A stretch of 64,000 nt of DNA from Levilactobacillus suantsaii (GCF_004115745.1 NZ_QXIL01000008.1:34902-98901), one strand, 5' to 3'. Shown: positions 16,547 to 24,674, counted from the stretch's first letter. Numbers and translations are program-made. The notes: generated by a model from the letters alone, not told the origin.

Positions 16547-17032
16547 ATGGCGAACACACTAGTCCTTTACTTTTCAGCAACGCAGACGACGAAACGCATC
16601 GCCGAACAGATTGCGCAACAATTAGGCGCTGATCTGCACGAGTTACACGCGCAACAACCCTACACGACAGCTGATTTGAATTGGCATGATCCAGACTCCC
16701 GGACATCGAAGGAACAACACGAACACGCTAGCCGGGTCGCCATTCAAGACGATCTACCAGACCTCGCGGGTTACCAGAACATTTTGCTGGGTCATCCCAT
16801 CTGGTGGGGGATTCCACCGCGTTTGATTACGGACACCATCGATCACTTAGACTTAAATGGTAAGCAATTCGCCGGTTTTGCGACGTCGGGTGGGACCGGT
16901 TATGGCCGGTCACAACGTAATATCGAGCGGACCATCGCGGATAACCACTACACCGCCACGGTCCATCCAGGCGCGGTCCTGATGAACGATCGGCAAATCA
17001 AGCAGTGGCTGAAAGAATTAGATTTGGCCTAA
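16547..17032 (+). CDS. Flavodoxin
   Basis: The 161-residue protein has the FMN loop LVLYFSATQTTKRIAEQIA (T/S-x-T-x-x-T type), the isoalloxazine contact region LLGHPIWWGIPPRLI and FATSGGTGYGRSQRNIE. These match the small flavodoxins of Gram-positive bacteria that are often wrongly annotated as NAD(P)H dehydrogenases. ATG 16547 follows GAGAGGAG. It forms a two-gene operon with the reductase upstream, and a terminator closes the unit. Confidence 0.9.
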   Translation: MANTLVLYFSATQTTKRIAEQIAQQLGADLHELHAQQPYTTADLNWHDPDSRTSKEQHEHASRVAIQDDLPDLAGYQNILLGHPIWWGIPPRLITDTIDHLDLNGKQFAGFATSGGTGYGRSQRNIERTIADNHYTATVHPGAVLMNDRQIKQWLKELDLA

Positions 17033-17068
17033 CCAAATAGAGTCAGTAGAATTGAAACGCATCATCTG

Positions 17069-17107
17069 ACGGTCTCGTCTCAGGTCACTGGGACGGGGCC
17101 GTTTTTT
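17069..17107 (+). terminator. Terminator of the flavoprotein operon
   Basis: ACGG.CTCGTC pairs with GACG.GGCCGT across 17069-17101, followed by six T residues. Confidence 0.8.
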
Positions 17108-17138
17108 GGCGTGTTGGCAAGCTGAGTGCTATGGAACG

Positions 17139-17204
17139 TTACTTTTCGCCACCAAAAGTCTCAGAGCGGGTTACTTTTAAACACCAATTATACTTTTGCC
17201 ACCA
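17139..17204 (+). promoter_or_regulatory. Three direct repeats before the GH27 gene
   Basis: TTACTTTTCGCCACCA (17139-17154), TTACTTTTAAACACCA (17171-17186) and TACTTTTGCCACCA (17191-17204) share the core TACTTTT-n-CACCA. Spacings are about 32 and 20 bases, near three and two helical turns. The last repeat touches the -35, as expected for an activator-binding array. Confidence 0.6.
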
Positions 17205-17232
17205 TTGTAATCGCTTTCTTAGATGCTAAGAT
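17205..17232 (+). promoter_or_regulatory. Promoter of the GH27 gene
   Basis: TTGTAA (17205-17210), a 16-base spacer and TAAGAT (17227-17232). Both hexamers are imperfect, which fits a promoter needing an activator. Confidence 0.5.
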
Positions 17233-17303
17233 AATAAGTAGGCATGAGAAACTGCGAGCAATGAGTGGGAACTGATTGGAAGACCACGAAAGGAGCAGTC
17301 AGC

Positions 17304-18578
17304 ATGACTGATGAGTTTAGAAAGGTGGCGTTAGTACCGCCAAAAGGCTGGAACAGCTGGGATAGTTACGGGGCTTCCGTGCGTGAAGACGAAGTGAAAC
17401 GCAACGCGGCGTACATGAGTCGTTATTTGCGTTCAGCCGGTTGGGAGTACGTAACGGTCGATATCCAGTGGTATGAACCCACGGCCAATTCGTCCAAGTA
17501 TCACAATTTTGCTCCGCTGGTGATGGATCAGTATTCACGTCTATTACCCGACCCGAAGCGGTTCCCCTCGGCGGCGAATGGTCAAGGTTTTAAGCCGTTA
17601 GCGGATTACGTCCATGGATTGGGTTTGAAATTTGGCATTCATATCATGCGGGGGATTCCCCGCCAAGCGGTACATCAGGCCACGGCTTTGAAGGGTACGA
17701 CTAAAACGGCTCGTGATATTGCCTTAAACAACATTTGTCCTTGGAACGCGGACATGTACGGAGTCAACGTAGCGTTGCCAGAAGGTCAGGGATACTACAA
17801 TTCATTAATGGATCTTTATGCGTCGTGGGGAGTGGATTTCATCAAATGCGATGATATCGCCAACTCCGTGATTTACGGCGGGACCCATAAGGCGGAAGTT
17901 ACAGCCTTACGCAAAGCCATTGACCAGTGTGGTCGGCCGATGGTGTTGTCGTTGTCACCCGGACCAGCGCCCGTGGTGAACGGGGCATTTTTTCAACACA
18001 CGGCCAACATGTGGCGCATTACGGATGATTTCTGGGATGAGTGGTCGTTACTGTTGAACATGTTTGACCGGGCCGAAGAATGGCCAAGTCTGTCGCGTCC
18101 GGGAAACTGGCCTGATTGTGATATGTTGCCGCTGGGGCACATTGGGCTACGGTCAGTAGATGGCCCTGGGGGTGACCGTCAGACTCGCTTTACCAAGGCT
18201 GAACAGAAAACCATGATGACACTGTGGTGTTTGATGCAGTCACCATTGATCATGGGCGGTGAGTTGCCAGACTTGGATGAATGGACCACGAGTCTACTGA
18301 CTAATCCCGACCTGTTGGCCATGGATGACCAACTTACCGAAAAGTACCAGGTGACCCGGACCGACCAAGTGATTGTTTGGCGGGGGATTAGTGCCATGCA
18401 CCAGTATTTTGCCATTTTTAATATTTCAAATCAGGCATTGTCTTTGTCCTCGGCGGCAGTTAAACGGTGGGAGGTTCCAACCACTGGTTACGATATTTGG
18501 CAACAACGGCCCGTGACCTTAGAGAGCGGTAGTGTGCAGATTCCGCAGCACGATGTGTTCTTATTACGGATTGATTAA
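17304..18578 (+). CDS. Glycoside hydrolase family 27 protein (alpha-galactosidase-like)
   Basis: The protein has about 424 residues. GH27 hallmarks are PPKGWNSWDSYG near the N-terminus, YVTVDIQWY, the catalytic nucleophile Asp in VDFIKCDD, the acid/base Asp in WRITDDFWDEW, and PDCDMLPLG. A C-terminal beta domain follows. GH27 retaining enzymes remove alpha-galactose, and sometimes alpha-N-acetylgalactosamine or beta-arabinopyranose; the first is most likely. No signal peptide is present, so the enzyme is cytoplasmic. ATG 17304 follows AAAGGAG; the in-frame ATG at 17265 has no such site. No transporter or regulator gene is next to it. Confidence 0.88.
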   Translation: MTDEFRKVALVPPKGWNSWDSYGASVREDEVKRNAAYMSRYLRSAGWEYVTVDIQWYEPTANSSKYHNFAPLVMDQYSRLLPDPKRFPSAANGQGFKPLADYVHGLGLKFGIHIMRGIPRQAVHQATALKGTTKTARDIALNNICPWNADMYGVNVALPEGQGYYNSLMDLYASWGVDFIKCDDIANSVIYGGTHKAEVTALRKAIDQCGRPMVLSLSPGPAPVVNGAFFQHTANMWRITDDFWDEWSLLLNMFDRAEEWPSLSRPGNWPDCDMLPLGHIGLRSVDGPGGDRQTRFTKAEQKTMMTLWCLMQSPLIMGGELPDLDEWTTSLLTNPDLLAMDDQLTEKYQVTRTDQVIVWRGISAMHQYFAIFNISNQALSLSSAAVKRWEVPTTGYDIWQQRPVTLESGSVQIPQHDVFLLRID

Positions 18579-18585
18579 AGTTACT

Positions 18586-18637
18586 AAAAATCCTGGTAAT
18601 GGCAAAACGGTAAGTTCAGCCAGTTATCAGGATTTTT
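18586..18637. terminator. Bidirectional terminator between the GH27 and DUF1129 genes
   Basis: AAAAATCCTG (18586-18595) pairs with CAGGATTTTT (18628-18637), between convergent genes. Confidence 0.75.
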
Positions 18638-18657
18638 GAGTCGCATTGATTAAACGA

Positions 18658-19332
18658 TCAACTATGGTAGCGCCAGTAAAGTGACACCGCAAAACAACTT
18701 GTGGCCACCAGGATAATGCTAGTCAGCAAAACAGTGTCCCAAGGTGTTGGCAGAATGTAGGTGACGCCAATGGGAGACAAGGATGTAACGAGAATGGCAG
18801 CCACTCCTAGTAGGAAAATCAGCCCCATGAGAATGACTGGGAGATGCCGATGGAAAAATGAATGTGCGTTCTGGTAGGTCGTGCGATGGAGCAGTTTGAA
18901 CGCTACGCCGATGACGATGAGTTCAACGATTGGCACCCCCACAAAGGCTAGCAGATTCAGCTGCAGGCCTTGGGGCGTTTTCTGGCTACTGAGGAGTAAG
19001 GAGAACCAACTAATGCCGATAATTAGGGCGACGAATCCAGCCAGGTCACGGAGCTTAGCGCGCCATTGTGGTTGCGGAAATTGGCGGAGAATTTCGTCGG
19101 CCATGCTTTGCGGGTCGTGGCCGAACCATTCCGCAGCGTTTAGGCCGTCTTGATTGGCGTTGAGTAGGTCCTGGAGCATGGCCAATAATTGGGCGTTAAT
19201 TGGGGCGTTGCTATAAAAAACGGTTGCGGTATTGAGGTAGACTTGTAAGTCATCGATGTATTTGCGGTCCGCCGGTGACAGCTGGCGTTTAAGCTGATTA
19301 ATGGTGGTTAAATCACGGTTGGGGTTCGTCAT
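18658..19332 (-). CDS. DUF1129-like membrane protein paired with PadR
   Basis: The 224-residue protein has a helical, soluble N-terminal domain of about 95 residues (TTINQLKRQLSPADRKYIDDL..., AEWFGHDPQSMADEIL) and then about four membrane helices. This resembles the DUF1129/HAAS-type proteins commonly encoded next to PadR regulators in Firmicutes, where the soluble part is thought to interact with the regulator. The start ATG at 19332 lies 20 bases inside the padR gene, so translation is coupled. No enzymatic motif is visible. Confidence 0.8.
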   Translation of the reverse strand: MTNPNRDLTTINQLKRQLSPADRKYIDDLQVYLNTATVFYSNAPINAQLLAMLQDLLNANQDGLNAAEWFGHDPQSMADEILRQFPQPQWRAKLRDLAGFVALIIGISWFSLLLSSQKTPQGLQLNLLAFVGVPIVELIVIGVAFKLLHRTTYQNAHSFFHRHLPVILMGLIFLLGVAAILVTSLSPIGVTYILPTPWDTVLLTSIILVATSCFAVSLYWRYHS

Positions 19333-19657
19333 GGGTTAATGCCTCCGTTAGAATTTGATCAACGTTGCCTTTTAATTGCGTCCATTGCTGGCTGAATTCC
19401 GTTAACGTTTGGGTCCCCTGGGGCGTTAATCGATAGTATTTCCGATTAGGCCCAGCAGGGGAAGGCTTGGTGCGACTGGCGAGGTCACCGTTGCGTTCGA
19501 GCTTGACCAGCAGGGGGTACAGAGTCCCCCCAACGATGGTGGTGAACCCACGGTGTTTCAACGCTTGCATCAGGTCGTAGCCGTAAACTTCTTTTTGCGC
19601 AATAATGGCCAGAACGCAGCCTTCTAAGACGCCCTTGATGAGCTGGGTCTGTTTCAT
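19313..19657 (-). CDS. PadR family transcriptional regulator
   Basis: The 114-residue protein has the PadR winged helix: LIKGVLEGCVLAIIAQKEVYGYDL, then TIVGGTLYPLLVKLERNGDL, then RKYYRLTPQGTQTLTEF. Such small PadR proteins repress their own operon. ATG 19657 follows AGAGGTG. Its promoter carries two copies of a palindrome, which supports autoregulation. The gene overlaps the downstream membrane protein gene. Confidence 0.9.
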   Translation of the reverse strand: MKQTQLIKGVLEGCVLAIIAQKEVYGYDLMQALKHRGFTTIVGGTLYPLLVKLERNGDLASRTKPSPAGPNRKYYRLTPQGTQTLTEFSQQWTQLKGNVDQILTEALTHDEPQP

Positions 19658-19671
19658 GTTGTCACCTCTTG

Positions 19672-19732
19672 CTAGGTTGTTTTACAACATAGCTAGTATA
19701 GAGGGCGGCTGCTAGGTTGTCAAACATTCTAG
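19672..19732 (-). promoter_or_regulatory. padR promoter with two operator-like palindromes
   Basis: On the minus strand TTGACA (19723-19718), a 17-base spacer and TATACT (19700-19695) form a near-consensus promoter. The palindrome CTAGGTTGT-TTT-ACAACATAG covers 19672-19692, just after the -10. A second copy, CTAGGTTGT-CAA-ACATTCTAG, covers 19712-19732 over the -35. Two matched sites flanking the polymerase-binding region strongly suggest autorepression by PadR. Confidence 0.75.
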
Positions 19733-19822
19733 TTGCTAGGGACTAAATTAAGCTGACTTAACTCTTTTCAGTAGAATTTAAGCGTGAGGCAGAAAAAGAT
19801 GACGTTTTTTCGGAAATATCCT

Positions 19823-19865
19823 TAGTCAAAACAACTGCCTGGTTGTATAATACGATATATCGTAT
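19823..19865 (+). promoter_or_regulatory. Methylase promoter with a perfect 16-bp palindrome
   Basis: The -10 is TATAAT (19846-19851), with TAGTCA (19823-19828) as a weak -35. The perfect palindrome ATACGATATATCGTAT (19850-19865) overlaps the -10 and the start of transcription. It would be a natural operator, perhaps for the helix-turn-helix part of the methylase itself. Confidence 0.65.
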
Positions 19866-19884
19866 TTATTGACGAGGTGAAGAC

Positions 19885-20910
19885 ATGAAGATTCCAGAGT
19901 TATTAATTGAACATAATACCTCGGCGAAGACCATTGCGGCGCACCAAGCAATTCCTTATATGACGTTACAATCCGCGTATAAGCGTCCCTTGGAAACTTG
20001 GTCGGTGGCGGTTTTAATTGCCACGGCTAAAGAAATTGGAGTAGGAGTGGAGCATTTGATTACACTTTTGGATATTTCCGATCCACTATCCCCATTTATT
20101 AAATGGGTAGGGGGTAAGCGCCAATTACTCCACAGCTTGAACTCGTTAATGCCAACGACGTTTAACCGTTACTACGAACCGTTTATTGGCGGGGGGGCCT
20201 TTTTCCTGAATTTAGCGCCTAAACGAGCGGTAATTAATGATTTCAATCCGGAATTGGTGAACACTTGGCAAGTTGTCCAAGAGTCGCCCAAAACGCTGTT
20301 GGAAATTTTACAGGTTCATCAGGCCAAAAATAGTAAAGACTACTACTTGGATTTACGAAGTGCCGACCGGGATGGCCGATTAGAAAAGATGTCTCCGGTA
20401 GAGCGAGCCGCTCGCTTTATTTATATGAATAAAACGGGTTTCAACGGTCTCTGGCGGGTCAACCAGCGAGGACAGAATAACGTGCCTTATGGCCGGTATA
20501 AGAACCCTAAAATCTGTGATGAACGCATTCTATTAGCAGCGGATTATTTAGCAAATAATGATGTTCAAATTCTGTGCGGCGATTATCGGCAGGCCATAGT
20601 CACAGCTAGTGAGGGTGATTTGGTTTATTTTGATCCACCGTATATTCCAGTGACGTTATCATCGTCGTTTACGTCGTATACGAAGGATGGCTTTGGCTTA
20701 CAACAACAGACTGAATTACGAGATACGTTTGTGGACCTGACGAGTCGAGGCGTGAAAGTAATGCTGTCTAATTCAGATGTGCCATTAATTCAAGACTTGT
20801 ACGGGACCATTCCGGGAGTGACCGTGCACCATGTCCAAGCACGCCGAGCTATCAATTCAGTTGGGTCTAAGCGGGGCAACGTTGTTGAGGTTATTATCAC
20901 TAATTATTAA
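19885..20910 (+). CDS. DNA adenine methylase (Dam/D12 class) with N-terminal HTH-like domain
   Basis: The 341-residue protein carries the D12-class N6-adenine methyltransferase core: FIKWVGGKRQL (71-81), SAM-binding motif YYEPFIGGGAFFLNL (96-110), FIYMNKTGFNGLWRVN (178-193) and catalytic DPPY (250-253). The whole arrangement is that of Dam and M.DpnII, so GATC is the likely target. Residues 1-63 form an additional helical domain (KTIAAHQAIPYMTLQSAYKR) that looks like an XRE-type helix-turn-helix. That is consistent with autoregulation, as known for some other R-M methylases. ATG 19885 follows GACGAGGTG. The probable restriction enzyme gene is 162 bases downstream. Confidence 0.9.
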   Translation: MKIPELLIEHNTSAKTIAAHQAIPYMTLQSAYKRPLETWSVAVLIATAKEIGVGVEHLITLLDISDPLSPFIKWVGGKRQLLHSLNSLMPTTFNRYYEPFIGGGAFFLNLAPKRAVINDFNPELVNTWQVVQESPKTLLEILQVHQAKNSKDYYLDLRSADRDGRLEKMSPVERAARFIYMNKTGFNGLWRVNQRGQNNVPYGRYKNPKICDERILLAADYLANNDVQILCGDYRQAIVTASEGDLVYFDPPYIPVTLSSSFTSYTKDGFGLQQQTELRDTFVDLTSRGVKVMLSNSDVPLIQDLYGTIPGVTVHHVQARRAINSVGSKRGNVVEVIITNY

Positions 20911-20928
20911 CAATGCTTTTAAAGCAGA

Positions 20929-20973
20929 CTTAAGTCGTGGCTGTTTAATTATGGCCAGTCTTAAGCCTTTTTT
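20929..20973 (+). terminator. Weak terminator or attenuator between methylase and nuclease genes
   Basis: CTTAAG (20929-20934) and CTTAAG (20960-20965) with partial GGC/GCC pairing between them are followed by TTTTTT. The stem is imperfect, so some read-through into the nuclease gene is likely. Confidence 0.4.
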
Positions 20974-21072
20974 GTGCATCACGAGTTTGGCCAAATTAAA
21001 CCTGTTTGTTGGGCAACGGACATGGTAATCTAATAGTAGAAAAAGTCGGTTTAACTTGAGGGGGCCATAGAG

Positions 21073-22599
21073 GTGGGGAAAAAGTTTAAATTACACTATG
21101 CATTGGAGTCGTATAACAAACGCAATAACAAGCCCAGTTATGCTTGGGAAATCTTGTTTAAGAAATATGACATTGTTAATGAAATTGAAACGCACGGGTA
21201 TTACGACATTAAGACGGATCAAATGATGCGCAATAATGAGGTTATTCAGCTTTGGCAACGGGACCATGCTGGGGTGTCGATTCCGGATAATCGAAATATT
21301 TTAAAGTTTGATTTTTCGGCCGATTTACCGAATATCTTTAAGGGTTATCGCCTGCAGATTATGCCGCTAGGAGGGAACACTTACCGAATTGCACCGTTTC
21401 AAATGTACCATCAATTGAAGAATGAAGATGTGCCGGTCATTCCCATGGCTAGTCCCTTTAAAATTGCGAGTTTGGATTTTAATCACGTCACCACGGAACC
21501 TAATGCTCAGACAGTTGCTGAAGTAACGGGGATGTTGGCTTACGTCTTTCATGATTTAAACCCGGCTAATCGGATGGTTGTGAGCACATTGAGTGGTAAA
21601 AATAACATTCGCAACATTAAATTTAACGTTCAGAATGTGCTGGATAAGCAACCTATCACATTTGATATCGAAACCTGGCAGGCGGAAATTGATGGTGTCT
21701 ACGAGTCCGAAGAATCTATCTTAATTATTGAAAGCAAGATGAAATTTCCTAAAGACTTTAATATCCGGCAGTTATTTATTCCGCGGCTATTGATTGAACA
21801 GATTATGACCAAACTGCAGCAACGTAAGGACGTTTACGCGGGTTACTTCGTAAAGACGAAAGACATCTATATTTTCACGATTTATAAATTTACCGATTTG
21901 ATGGATATGAATTCAATCAAGTTACAACGCCAGTATAAATTTAGCCTGCCAGATGATCCGACGCATGTGTTTACCATTGAAGGCCCCAAGCGACAAGCCA
22001 CACCTTTGAAAAGTGTGGCGGATATTCAGGACTTTATCGAAGAGATTTCGGTCCAGCAAGATTATCCGCGTTATTCTAATGGCGCTATCATTAGTTTTCC
22101 GCAGGCCAATAATTTACAAATTGCGTTGGATTATTTGGAGCTGTTAGATGGACCGGCATCGTACACGACCATCAATGATGAGAGCGTACCGCGAGTAGGC
22201 GCGGAAGCTTTTGTGGACGCCTTTAAGTACGATCGCCGCCAGTACAATTATTATCTTAATTGGCTGGGATACTTAGGCTTTGTGGACCGAGAAGCGAAAA
22301 CGGGGCGACCAGTGGTGACAACTGCCGGTCGTAATCTGAGAGAAGCAAACTTGAATCAGCGTAACCGCATACTCATTTACGCAATGGCACAACATTTAAG
22401 TTCACGGGAGACGTTACACCGTCTTTTGAACCAGCAGAAAGTGACTAACGATTACTTAATCCAAGTTATCCAGCAGGAGATGCAGAACGTTCCGGCTAGA
22501 AGCCGAATAACAAAGTCAACCTTGCCAAGGCGAATTTCTAGTGTGAAATCGATGTGCAAGCAGGTCTTGGCGCAGATGCAGGTTTTTGATAGGTCGTAG
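21073..22599 (+). CDS. Putative type II restriction endonuclease (PD-(D/E)XK)
   Basis: The 508-residue protein has no family name that I recognise with certainty. It contains a good PD-(D/E)XK active-site pattern, AEIDGVYESEESILIIESK, with Asp207, Glu220 and Lys222. A predicted winged-helix-like C-terminal part (about residues 340-430, YASYTTINDES...FVDAFKYDRRQYNYYLNWLGYLGFVDR type) follows; that domain call is tentative. Lying directly after a Dam-like methylase it is most simply the cognate nuclease of a type II system. GTG 21073 lies 8 bases after GAGGGGG. The DNA is AT-richer than its surroundings, as expected for a mobile R-M unit. Confidence 0.7.
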   Translation: MGKKFKLHYALESYNKRNNKPSYAWEILFKKYDIVNEIETHGYYDIKTDQMMRNNEVIQLWQRDHAGVSIPDNRNILKFDFSADLPNIFKGYRLQIMPLGGNTYRIAPFQMYHQLKNEDVPVIPMASPFKIASLDFNHVTTEPNAQTVAEVTGMLAYVFHDLNPANRMVVSTLSGKNNIRNIKFNVQNVLDKQPITFDIETWQAEIDGVYESEESILIIESKMKFPKDFNIRQLFIPRLLIEQIMTKLQQRKDVYAGYFVKTKDIYIFTIYKFTDLMDMNSIKLQRQYKFSLPDDPTHVFTIEGPKRQATPLKSVADIQDFIEEISVQQDYPRYSNGAIISFPQANNLQIALDYLELLDGPASYTTINDESVPRVGAEAFVDAFKYDRRQYNYYLNWLGYLGFVDREAKTGRPVVTTAGRNLREANLNQRNRILIYAMAQHLSSRETLHRLLNQQKVTNDYLIQVIQQEMQNVPARSRITKSTLPRRISSVKSMCKQVLAQMQVFDRS

Positions 22600-22639
22600 T
22601 TAAAAGGAGAGCGGCTAAAATTAGTTGTTCTCCTTTTAA
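22600..22639. terminator. Inverted repeat between convergent genes
   Basis: TTAAAAGGAGA (22600-22610) and TCTCCTTTTAA (22629-22639) are perfect inverted copies with an 18-base loop, between the nuclease gene and the convergent secreted protein gene. The T-run is only four bases. Confidence 0.65.
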
Positions 22640-22655
22640 GTTGTCGCGTTTAGGG

Positions 22656-23084
22656 TTAATTCCACCCGGAGTGACTCATCACCAGTTTCCCGGTCTTCAG
22701 ATTCACAAAGGCAATTTTACTGTTGAACGCGGCCTCCACATATTCCGATAAGAACGCGGCATATGTCCCGTGTAGCTTTTTAAACATTGGCATCTTAATT
22801 TCACGGCGAATCGTGGGATTCTTCTGAATACCAAAGAATTGGTTCCAAACAATGTGATCCGTTTCCTTCTTGGAGATACGTAACTTCCTTTGTTTATACT
22901 TCAAATGGTATTTTTTACGCATCTGGCGAATGGAGTACTTCGAATGATATTTGTGGCCATGATACCTGATGGTCGCGGCCTGAGCAGTCGTTGTTGGCAG
23001 GAGATTAATGGCATTACTGTCATTCCATAGCGTACCGGTCAATAAAGAGGTAACGATGACGGCTACGGTAACTGACTTTTTCAT
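22656..23084 (-). CDS. Small secreted basic protein of unknown function
   Basis: The 142-residue protein starts with a Sec signal peptide (MKKSVTVAVIVTSLLTGTLW...), probably cleaved after TTTAQA near residue 36. The mature part is very basic: a Lys/His/Tyr-rich stretch (YHGHKYHSKYSIRQMRKKYHLKYKQRK in two blocks), then a more ordinary domain ending FVNLKTGKLVMSHSGWN. It has no cell-wall anchor. An AGGAG lies 13 bases before the ATG, rather far. It is convergent with the restriction gene and lies at the edge of the AT-rich island. The function is unknown. Confidence 0.75.
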   Translation of the reverse strand: MKKSVTVAVIVTSLLTGTLWNDSNAINLLPTTTAQAATIRYHGHKYHSKYSIRQMRKKYHLKYKQRKLRISKKETDHIVWNQFFGIQKNPTIRREIKMPMFKKLHGTYAAFLSEYVEAAFNSKIAFVNLKTGKLVMSHSGWN

Positions 23085-23434
23085 GGTTTAGCTCGGCTCC
23101 TAATAAGAAGTTTTATGAAATACCAGCCTCAAATAAACAACTAAACGATAAGTAGATAGCTCAATATAAAAGAAACTCTGCTTGTCTGGCTACAGTCTAG
23201 CACGCCGGAATCGGGAAGCAAGTAAGAGGTGTTCAACGTTAACACCAGCATATGATTTATCTGGCTTGGATAGGTTTTAAGCGAGTAACAAAATAGACTC
23301 ATGACTTTGACTTACCCACCCATTAATATGTGCTCCACCCATCCCCGCCAAGTCACCTTACCAATCGCATCCCCGTCCAAGCACGATTCCCGCCATCACT
23401 CCCCAAAGGCGGTACGATAGTCACCCAAAGCGAG
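23085..23434. other. 350-bp intergenic region
   Basis: The left half should hold the minus-strand promoter of the secreted protein gene; the right half the promoter of the SdpI-like gene. The upstream extension of the next frame (from 23330) is Pro-rich with no ribosome-binding site and is treated as non-coding. No repeat or hairpin stands out. Confidence 0.5.
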
Positions 23435-23998
23435 ATGAGAAGCATGTTAATTAACGGAGTGAGCCGCGGGGGACGCTTACTGATTTTGGTCCTCGACAGC
23501 CTGTTGTTGATGGGAATCTATTGGTCGCAGTTAGCATATCACCGGCTTTCGATCATCTGGGTGATTGCCGCGATGGTCGCGTATCTGGGGCTCTTGGCGT
23601 TGACCTTCTTGGGAGAACGGGTCTTGCTCACCCAACACGTCGCTCAATTGACGGTGGACTTGGGCCTCTTCTTTGGCCTGTACGCGTTACTTCTCCTAAG
23701 TTTTCCCCAGGCGTTTCGGACGGGGTTGGGTGGGGGACCGGCGCTGCTGTTCTCCGTCGTTGGTCTGCCGCTCCCTTACGTGCCGCGCAACGGTTGGGTC
23801 GGCGTCCGAGTTCCCTGGACCATGACGTCGCCGTTGATCTGGCACAAGACGAATTTGTTGGCGGCGCGCTTCATGGTGCCCTTCGGTGGTGTGCTGCTCC
23901 TAGCCAATCTGGTGGGAGCGTCCCTCCTGATGTTAGTGGTGGGTACCGGACTACTGGTCGTGACCGTGGGGGGCTACTCGTATTGGTTGACGCATTAA
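23435..23998 (+). CDS. SdpI/YfhL-like membrane protein
   Basis: The protein has about 187 residues and five or six membrane helices. The segment GVRVPWTMTSPLIWHKTNLLAARFMVPFGG matches the SdpI family signature (GxRxxxTxxSxxxWxxTxxxxG). In Bacillus SdpI gives immunity to the SdpC toxin; in lactobacilli the role is usually unknown. The start is uncertain: ATG 23435 and ATG 23444 both lie near GAGATGAGA, while the longer frame from 23330 has no support. It is a single gene with a strong terminator. Confidence 0.7.
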   Translation: MRSMLINGVSRGGRLLILVLDSLLLMGIYWSQLAYHRLSIIWVIAAMVAYLGLLALTFLGERVLLTQHVAQLTVDLGLFFGLYALLLLSFPQAFRTGLGGGPALLFSVVGLPLPYVPRNGWVGVRVPWTMTSPLIWHKTNLLAARFMVPFGGVLLLANLVGASLLMLVVGTGLLVVTVGGYSYWLTH

Positions 23999-24004
23999 CA
24001 GCAG

Positions 24005-24032
24005 GCCCCGGTCCTAGTTACCGGGGCTTTTT
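24005..24032 (+). terminator. Terminator after the SdpI-like gene
   Basis: GCCCCGGT (24005-24012) pairs with ACCGGGGC (24020-24027), followed by five T residues. Confidence 0.9.
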
Positions 24033-24176
24033 GCGACGATTGGGAGGATTATTTTCCCACCCATGACCACACATTGCCCAGCTTGACCCCACAAATCATT
24101 ACCGGTTAATCAATCGGAAGTGTATTATAGAGTTGTGAACAATTAAATATTTTATACCAGAAAGGGATGCGACGTC

Positions 24177-24674
24177 ATGGCAACTATCTATGATTTTCAA
24201 GAAACCGAAATGAGCGGGCAACCAATCAACTTTGCCGATTACAAGGGCAAGGTGCTCCTCATCGTCAACACGGCCAGCAAATGTGGGTTAGCGCCCCAGC
24301 TAACCGGGATTGAGGACCTGTACAAGCGGTATCATGACCAGGGGCTAGAGGTCTTGGGGTTACCGTCGAACCAGTTTCACCAAGAGCTCGACTCCGACGC
24401 AGCAACGAACGACTTTTGTCAGATGCACTATGGGGTGACCTTTCCCATGACGCGCAAGGTGCGGGTCAACGGTAACGACGAGGACCCACTCTTTACCTAT
24501 CTGAAGGCCACTGCGGGGCACGGTCGAATTAAGTGGAATTTTACGAAATTTTTGATTGGGCGCGACGGGCAGTTGATTAGCCGTTATGCCCCAACCACCA
24601 CGCCGGAGAAGTTCGAAGCGGCCATCGTGGCGGCGTTACGTGCTGAACCATCGACAGCAAAATCCGCACAATAA
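24177..24674 (+). CDS. Glutathione peroxidase family protein
   Basis: The 165-residue protein reduces peroxides. The Cys form of the active site is clear: NTASKCGLAPQ with Cys36, GLPSNQF with the catalytic Gln, and WNFTKFLI with the catalytic Trp. In bacteria such proteins often use thioredoxin or bacillithiol rather than glutathione as reductant. No signal peptide is present. ATG 24177 follows AGAAAGGGATG. It is a single gene. Confidence 0.95.
   Translation: MATIYDFQETEMSGQPINFADYKGKVLLIVNTASKCGLAPQLTGIEDLYKRYHDQGLEVLGLPSNQFHQELDSDAATNDFCQMHYGVTFPMTRKVRVNGNDEDPLFTYLKATAGHGRIKWNFTKFLIGRDGQLISRYAPTTTPEKFEAAIVAALRAEPSTAKSAQ

Noticed and set aside
23521..24066. 181-codon frame overlapping the SdpI-like gene
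   Set aside because: The other frame encodes a coherent membrane protein with the SdpI signature; this one is Gly/Arg/Ala-rich shadow and crosses the terminator.
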